Assembly: GCA_963820035.1 (NCBI GenBank)
Contig: CAWFYK010000004.1
Location: forward strand, 310,001-374,000
Direction: 5' to 3'
Length of the DNA stretch: 64,000 nucleotides
Source: JAWWPG01 sp963820035
Lineage (GTDB): Bacteria; Actinomycetota; Actinomycetes; Propionibacteriales; Nocardioidaceae
Position numbers and translations under genes: made by a program. The notes beneath the pieces were generated by a model. That model made no database searches. It was not told the DNA's origin and saw only the letters and a list, made by a program, of their open reading frames with translations. The first letter of the stretch is position 1, and each line of letters begins with the position of its first letter. This document shows, piece after piece, positions 60,397-64,000 of this stretch.

Positions 60397-60552
60397 ATGT
60401 TGACCGCCACGGACGTCGCACGCGAGATCGTCGTGTCCAGGCGAGCCGAGGCCGATGAGGCCGCACTGAGCAGCCGGGTGCGCCTCGCTCGTCGTCACAA
60501 GCGCCTGACCAACCGCATCGAACGCATTGAGCAGCGCCTGACCCGGCGCTGA
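60397..60552 (+). CDS. Small helical basic protein, 51 residues
   Basis: ATG 60397 preceded by GGAGGAAG opens 51 codons: MLTATDVAREIVVSRRAEAD, then a charged helical part ending NRIERIEQRLTRR. Composition suggests two amphipathic helices and a basic face, compatible with nucleic-acid or ribosome binding. It has a consensus promoter and a textbook terminator of its own, so it is a monocistronic, probably well expressed gene despite its size. I do not recognise the family. Confidence 0.75.
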   Translation: MLTATDVAREIVVSRRAEADEAALSSRVRLARRHKRLTNRIERIEQRLTRR

Positions 60553-60579
60553 CCAACCGCGACAACGACCACAGGAAGT

Positions 60580-60609
60580 CCCGCGTCACCTTGGTGGCGC
60601 GGGGCTTTT
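60580..60609 (+). terminator. Rho-independent terminator of the small gene
   Basis: CCCGCG-T-CACC, loop TT, GGTG-G-CGCGGG, then GCTTTT: a long GC-rich stem with a T-run, 27 bp after the stop. Confidence 0.9.
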
Positions 60610-60735
60610 GCGTCCGGGCCGCTCCTCCGAGCGGTGGCGGCCATTCGCCCACCGGCGGCCGATTCGCCCTTGACGCCCACCTCCGGCCCCCATACGGTCA
60701 AGGCGCTTTGTCCACTCCCTGACGGAGGCGCACCC

Positions 60736-63700
60736 ATGACCCGCATCGTCCTCGGTGCAACAACCGCGGTAGTCCTCGCAGCGTCCCTGGTGACGCTCCC
60801 GTTGACGGCTCCTGCTGCGTCCGCAACCCCAGCCGCGGCCGTCACGTCGAGGACTGCCCGCACAGGGAGTACGACGGCAACCGGACATCCAGCAGGCCCG
60901 ACGACAGAGGTGATCTTGCCGACCGGGGACCGGGTGGTGCTCCGCGGCTTCCGAAGCGGAGTGCCGAGCGTGCTGGTGAGACCGCGCGCGGGCGGCCCCT
61001 TGTCGGCGGCAACAGTCCTGTCCGCCAACGGCCACACCTACGTGGTGCCGCAGGCGGCGGCCGGCCTCATCGGCCACGGGCTCGACCTGTCCCTCTTCGA
61101 CGTGACGGCGCTGGCCGGCGCCGCTCGGCGACCGAGCACGCAGCCGTTGAGTCTGGCAGCGACCTTCGGCCCGTCGTACACCCGCCTTCCGGTGGGTCTC
61201 ACGCGAACGTCTTCGACCTCCGTGGACGTCACCGACCCAGCCGCGTTCGGGTCAGCCCTCGCGCGCTCCTGGGCGACCGAGAAGCAGACCGGCCGCATCC
61301 CCACCCTGTTGCGTGGCGTCGAGCTGAGGCTGCCCGGCTCCCCCGTCGCCGCCCACGGCAGACTCACGTCGAAGCCGGCCGGCAAGCTCTACACGGTGAC
61401 GATCAACGGGCTCGACCGGTCTGGCCACAAGGACTCCGGCGACATCGGCGTGGTGACCAACGTCGACAACACCAACCGCTTCATCGCCGGCCAGACCTTC
61501 TTCCGGGGCACTTTCTCGTTCAGCGTGCCACGCGGCAGCTACAGCGTGCAGTCCTTCATCTCGACGGTCGACCGCAAGGGCACGTTGAGCTACACGCTCG
61601 CGACCAACCCGCAGTTCCTGGTCAACCGTGACGTGACGATCACGCTCGACGCGCGAGACGGCACTCGCTTCTCCGCGACGACACCGCGACCGAGCAGCGC
61701 CGTGCATGGTGAGCTCAACCTCCAGCGAAACTCGGCTCACGGTCCGGCGTTCACCGACTCCCTCTCCACGTTCGACCCGACGCCGCTCTACGCGACGCCG
61801 ACCGACCCGGTGACCGTCGGTCGGCTGCACTTCTACCCCGGCACCCGGCTCGGTGACGCCAACGGGTCGCTGAGCCGCTACCTCTACGACCTCGAGTTCC
61901 CGTCCGTCGGCTCGATTCCCGGCGACCTCACATACGACGTCACCGCCGCCGATCTCGCGACGGTCCACGCCGGCTACGCGAGCGTCGTACCCGCCCGCAC
62001 GGAGGAGGAGTCACGACTCGGTGGCCTGCCGTGGCAGACCCTGCTCGTGGGAGCCATCAACGACCTGGTCGCGCCGATGAGCCGAACCGAGTACGTCACC
62101 GCACTCCCCCGGCTCGCTTGGCACCAGGAGGTCGACCTCGACGTCCCGGACGGTGCCGGCCGGATGCTCGCCCCGGCGGCGATCTACCATCCCGGCGAGA
62201 CCGTCGCAAAGGTGTGGAGCGACCAGCCGAGCGGCTCCGGACTCGAGCAGGAGTACGACGGCGGCCAGGCCTGTCCGGTGTGCCGCAGCGGTGACACGCT
62301 GGCCGTCACGGCATTCCCGCATGTCGACTCCAGCAACGACTTCATGCTGGCCGACGGCGCGACCACCGAGAACATGACGCTCTACCAGGACGGCACGGAG
62401 GTCGGTCAGTCCCGTGGCGGCTTCGCGTCCTTCCCGCTCAGTGCCGACCCGGCGTCATACCAGCTCGTCTACGACGTCGACACGACAGCGGCGTGGTGGC
62501 CGACTTCGACGCACGTCTCCACGACTTGGTCGTTCCGCTCGCGGGAGCGGCCGCCGAACCAGCTGCCACCGGGCTGGACCTGCGGAGGCAAGCAGGCTCG
62601 TCGAGTCGACGACGGCTGCAGCTTCGAGCACGTGCTGCTGCCGCACTATGTGGCGTCGGCTGGTCTCGACGGCGTCATCCCAGCCGGGACCGTCGCCCAC
62701 ATCGACGTCGACGTCAGCCCGCAGCGCGGGCTCCGACCGGACCCCTTGACCTCGCTCACAGGCCAGGTGTCCTATGACGGCGGCAAGAACTGGAAGGCGG
62801 TGACGGCGACGCGGAGCTCCGACACGTCGTACCGGCTGAGCTACCGGCAGCCGAAGCTGGCTCGGACCGATGGTTACGCGTCGCTGCGGATCGATGCGAC
62901 GGCGAAGTCCGGGAGCAAGGTCAGCCAGACGGTCATCCATGGCTACCCGTTGACGACACCGGGCGCGCCGACCGCGCCAGCCGGGTCGGTCGCCTCGTCG
63001 GCCTCGTCGGGCGCGCCGGCTGCCTCGAGTTCACCGGCCCGGGCTCTGGGGTGCGCTGCGCCGGTGCAGCCGCCGCTGACCCGCTGCCTCGCCGTTGCCG
63101 ACGTCAGCGCCGGGATGCATCCGGATGCGCCGGTCGGCTACGGCCCAGCAGACCTTCGCAAGGCCTATGACCTGCCGGGCGCCCGGAAGTCCCAGGCGAC
63201 CGTCGCCATCGTGACGCCGTACGACGACCCGAACGCCGCGGTCGACCTGGCGGCCTACCGCAAGGAGTTCGGGCTGCCGGCGTGCTCCGTCGGGTCCGGG
63301 TGCCTCACGAAAGTCAACCAGGACGGCCAGTCGGCCCCACTGCCGCCTTCGTCGTCGGACTGGGGCCTCGAGACCTCGCTCGCGCTCGACGCCATCTCGG
63401 CCACCTGCCCGACCTGCAAGATCCTGCTGGTGGAGGCCGACAGCCCCTCGCTCGACGACCTCGCTCCGGCAGCCGTGACGGCGTCGCGTCTGCACGCCGA
63501 CGTGATCTCCGGCGGCTACGGCACGACCGGGGAGTTCTCCGGCGAGCAACTCTTCGAGAAGGACTACCGTTCGCTCGGGGTGCCGTTCGTCGTGGCGAGC
63601 GGGAACTACGGCTACGGCAACGGGGCCCCGATCATCGGGAGCGTCAGCTACCCCTCGGCGTCCCGGTTCGCCGTGGCCGTCGGCGGCACGACGCTCACGC

Positions 63701-64000
63701 CGGCGGGCAACGACCGTGGCTTCACGGAGACGGCCTGGTCGAGCACGACGAGCGGCTGCTCGGCCTACATCGCCAAGCCACGGTGGCAGCACGACCCGCT
63801 GTGCGCGAAACGGACCACCGCCGACGTGGCGGCCGTCGCCGACCCGTCGACCGGACTCGCCGTCTACGACACGTTCGGGTTCGGCGGCTGGCAGCAGCTC
63901 GGCGGCACCAGTGCCGCCAGCGCGATCGTGGCCGGAGTGTTCGGGCTCCGGGACCGGACCGGCTCGGTCCCGGCGGGGGCTCGGCTGTATCGCCCCGGTG
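60736..64000 (+). CDS. Secreted sedolisin-like (S53) protein, 3' end beyond window
   Basis: At least 1088 residues, open to the window edge. ATG 60736 follows CGGAGG; a signal peptide (LGATTAVVLAASLVTLPLTA ending at ASA) starts the protein. About 740 residues of beta-rich N-terminal region (GKLYTVTINGLDRSGHKDSG, GGKNWKAVTATRSS) precede a Ser/Ala linker and an S53-type domain: GYGPADLRKAYDLPG, ATVAIVTPYDDPNAAVDLAA, LVEADSPSLDDL, FAVAVGGTTLTPAG, ADVAAVADPSTGLAVYD and GGTSAASAIVAG with the nucleophile Ser. In the Glu-x3-Asp catalytic pair Glu879 is kept (GLETSLALDAIS) but the Asp position is Ala883, so activity is doubtful unless Asp885 substitutes. Confidence 0.85.
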   Translation, partial: MTRIVLGATTAVVLAASLVTLPLTAPAASATPAAAVTSRTARTGSTTATGHPAGPTTEVILPTGDRVVLRGFRSGVPSVLVRPRAGGPLSAATVLSANGHTYVVPQAAAGLIGHGLDLSLFDVTALAGAARRPSTQPLSLAATFGPSYTRLPVGLTRTSSTSVDVTDPAAFGSALARSWATEKQTGRIPTLLRGVELRLPGSPVAAHGRLTSKPAGKLYTVTINGLDRSGHKDSGDIGVVTNVDNTNRFIAGQTFFRGTFSFSVPRGSYSVQSFISTVDRKGTLSYTLATNPQFLVNRDVTITLDARDGTRFSATTPRPSSAVHGELNLQRNSAHGPAFTDSLSTFDPTPLYATPTDPVTVGRLHFYPGTRLGDANGSLSRYLYDLEFPSVGSIPGDLTYDVTAADLATVHAGYASVVPARTEEESRLGGLPWQTLLVGAINDLVAPMSRTEYVTALPRLAWHQEVDLDVPDGAGRMLAPAAIYHPGETVAKVWSDQPSGSGLEQEYDGGQACPVCRSGDTLAVTAFPHVDSSNDFMLADGATTENMTLYQDGTEVGQSRGGFASFPLSADPASYQLVYDVDTTAAWWPTSTHVSTTWSFRSRERPPNQLPPGWTCGGKQARRVDDGCSFEHVLLPHYVASAGLDGVIPAGTVAHIDVDVSPQRGLRPDPLTSLTGQVSYDGGKNWKAVTATRSSDTSYRLSYRQPKLARTDGYASLRIDATAKSGSKVSQTVIHGYPLTTPGAPTAPAGSVASSASSGAPAASSSPARALGCAAPVQPPLTRCLAVADVSAGMHPDAPVGYGPADLRKAYDLPGARKSQATVAIVTPYDDPNAAVDLAAYRKEFGLPACSVGSGCLTKVNQDGQSAPLPPSSSDWGLETSLALDAISATCPTCKILLVEADSPSLDDLAPAAVTASRLHADVISGGYGTTGEFSGEQLFEKDYRSLGVPFVVASGNYGYGNGAPIIGSVSYPSASRFAVAVGGTTLTPAGNDRGFTETAWSSTTSGCSAYIAKPRWQHDPLCAKRTTADVAAVADPSTGLAVYDTFGFGGWQQLGGTSAASAIVAGVFGLRDRTGSVPAGARLYRPG

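Overview
The window is high-GC DNA of actinobacterial type, and my inference is the Propionibacteriales/Nocardioidaceae. Supporting signs are GTG/TTG starts, several promoters whose -10 box sits directly before the start codon, a fused CydDC exporter, a WS/DGAT acyltransferase, an ECF41 sigma factor with its fused C-terminal domain, and a PrsW/dynamin-like GTPase block. No rRNA, CRISPR array or replication origin was seen.

Layout. 0-12.3 kb is core-like: a MarR regulator with two palindromic operators, a PEP-mutase-family enzyme, an EttA/SSB pair, a translationally coupled PrsW protease - dynamin-like GTPase - YfjP-like GTPase operon, a NarL-type two-component pair and a large membrane protein followed by three back-to-back microsatellites. 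12.4-15.2 kb is accessory: a small secreted protein, tRNA-Arg with the stump of an integrase next to it, a MazF/PemK toxin-antitoxin pair and decayed small membrane proteins. 15.2-24.1 kb returns to housekeeping: a cation/proton antiporter, YnfA, Ogt, an epimerase driven by a textbook ECF41 promoter beside the ECF41 factor, a PepC-like peptidase, a DsbA/MauE pair, oligoribonuclease and tRNA-His. 24.8-32.9 kb holds an XRE regulator, a pirin carrying the same operator as the MarR gene, a BlaI-type regulator, an IS4-family element with a frameshifted transposase, an M20 peptidase, a K+ channel-like protein with an altered filter and a collapsed amidohydrolase.

33.0-38.26 kb looks like a small island in tRNA-Leu: a 16-bp copy of the tRNA 3' end lies 5.15 kb downstream, and between the copies are an AlkZ-like protein, a decayed TPR protein, a cupin/SnoaL pair and a VapBC pair. 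38.8-46.8 kb carries a YCII protein, an S9 peptidase, two glycosidase-like proteins, an SRPBCC protein and the WS/DGAT enzyme. 46.9-57.2 kb looks like an oxygen-limitation cluster (universal stress protein, DUF4389 protein, flavodoxin-like protein, arginine deiminase, cydA-cydB-cydDC), with recurring GGGAC-N4-GKCCC-like sites upstream of the transcription units, similar to DevR/DosR boxes. The last part has a ruined kup gene, an unassigned intergenic stretch, a DUF6295/dienelactone hydrolase pair, a well delimited gene for a 51-residue protein, and a sedolisin-like secreted protein that runs off the window and appears to lack one catalytic Asp.

The most unusual structures are two intergenic arrays (21503-21901 and 43014-43337). 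Each consists of 22-bp units repeated in tandem and then repeated again in the opposite orientation after a short centre. They fit no element class I know.
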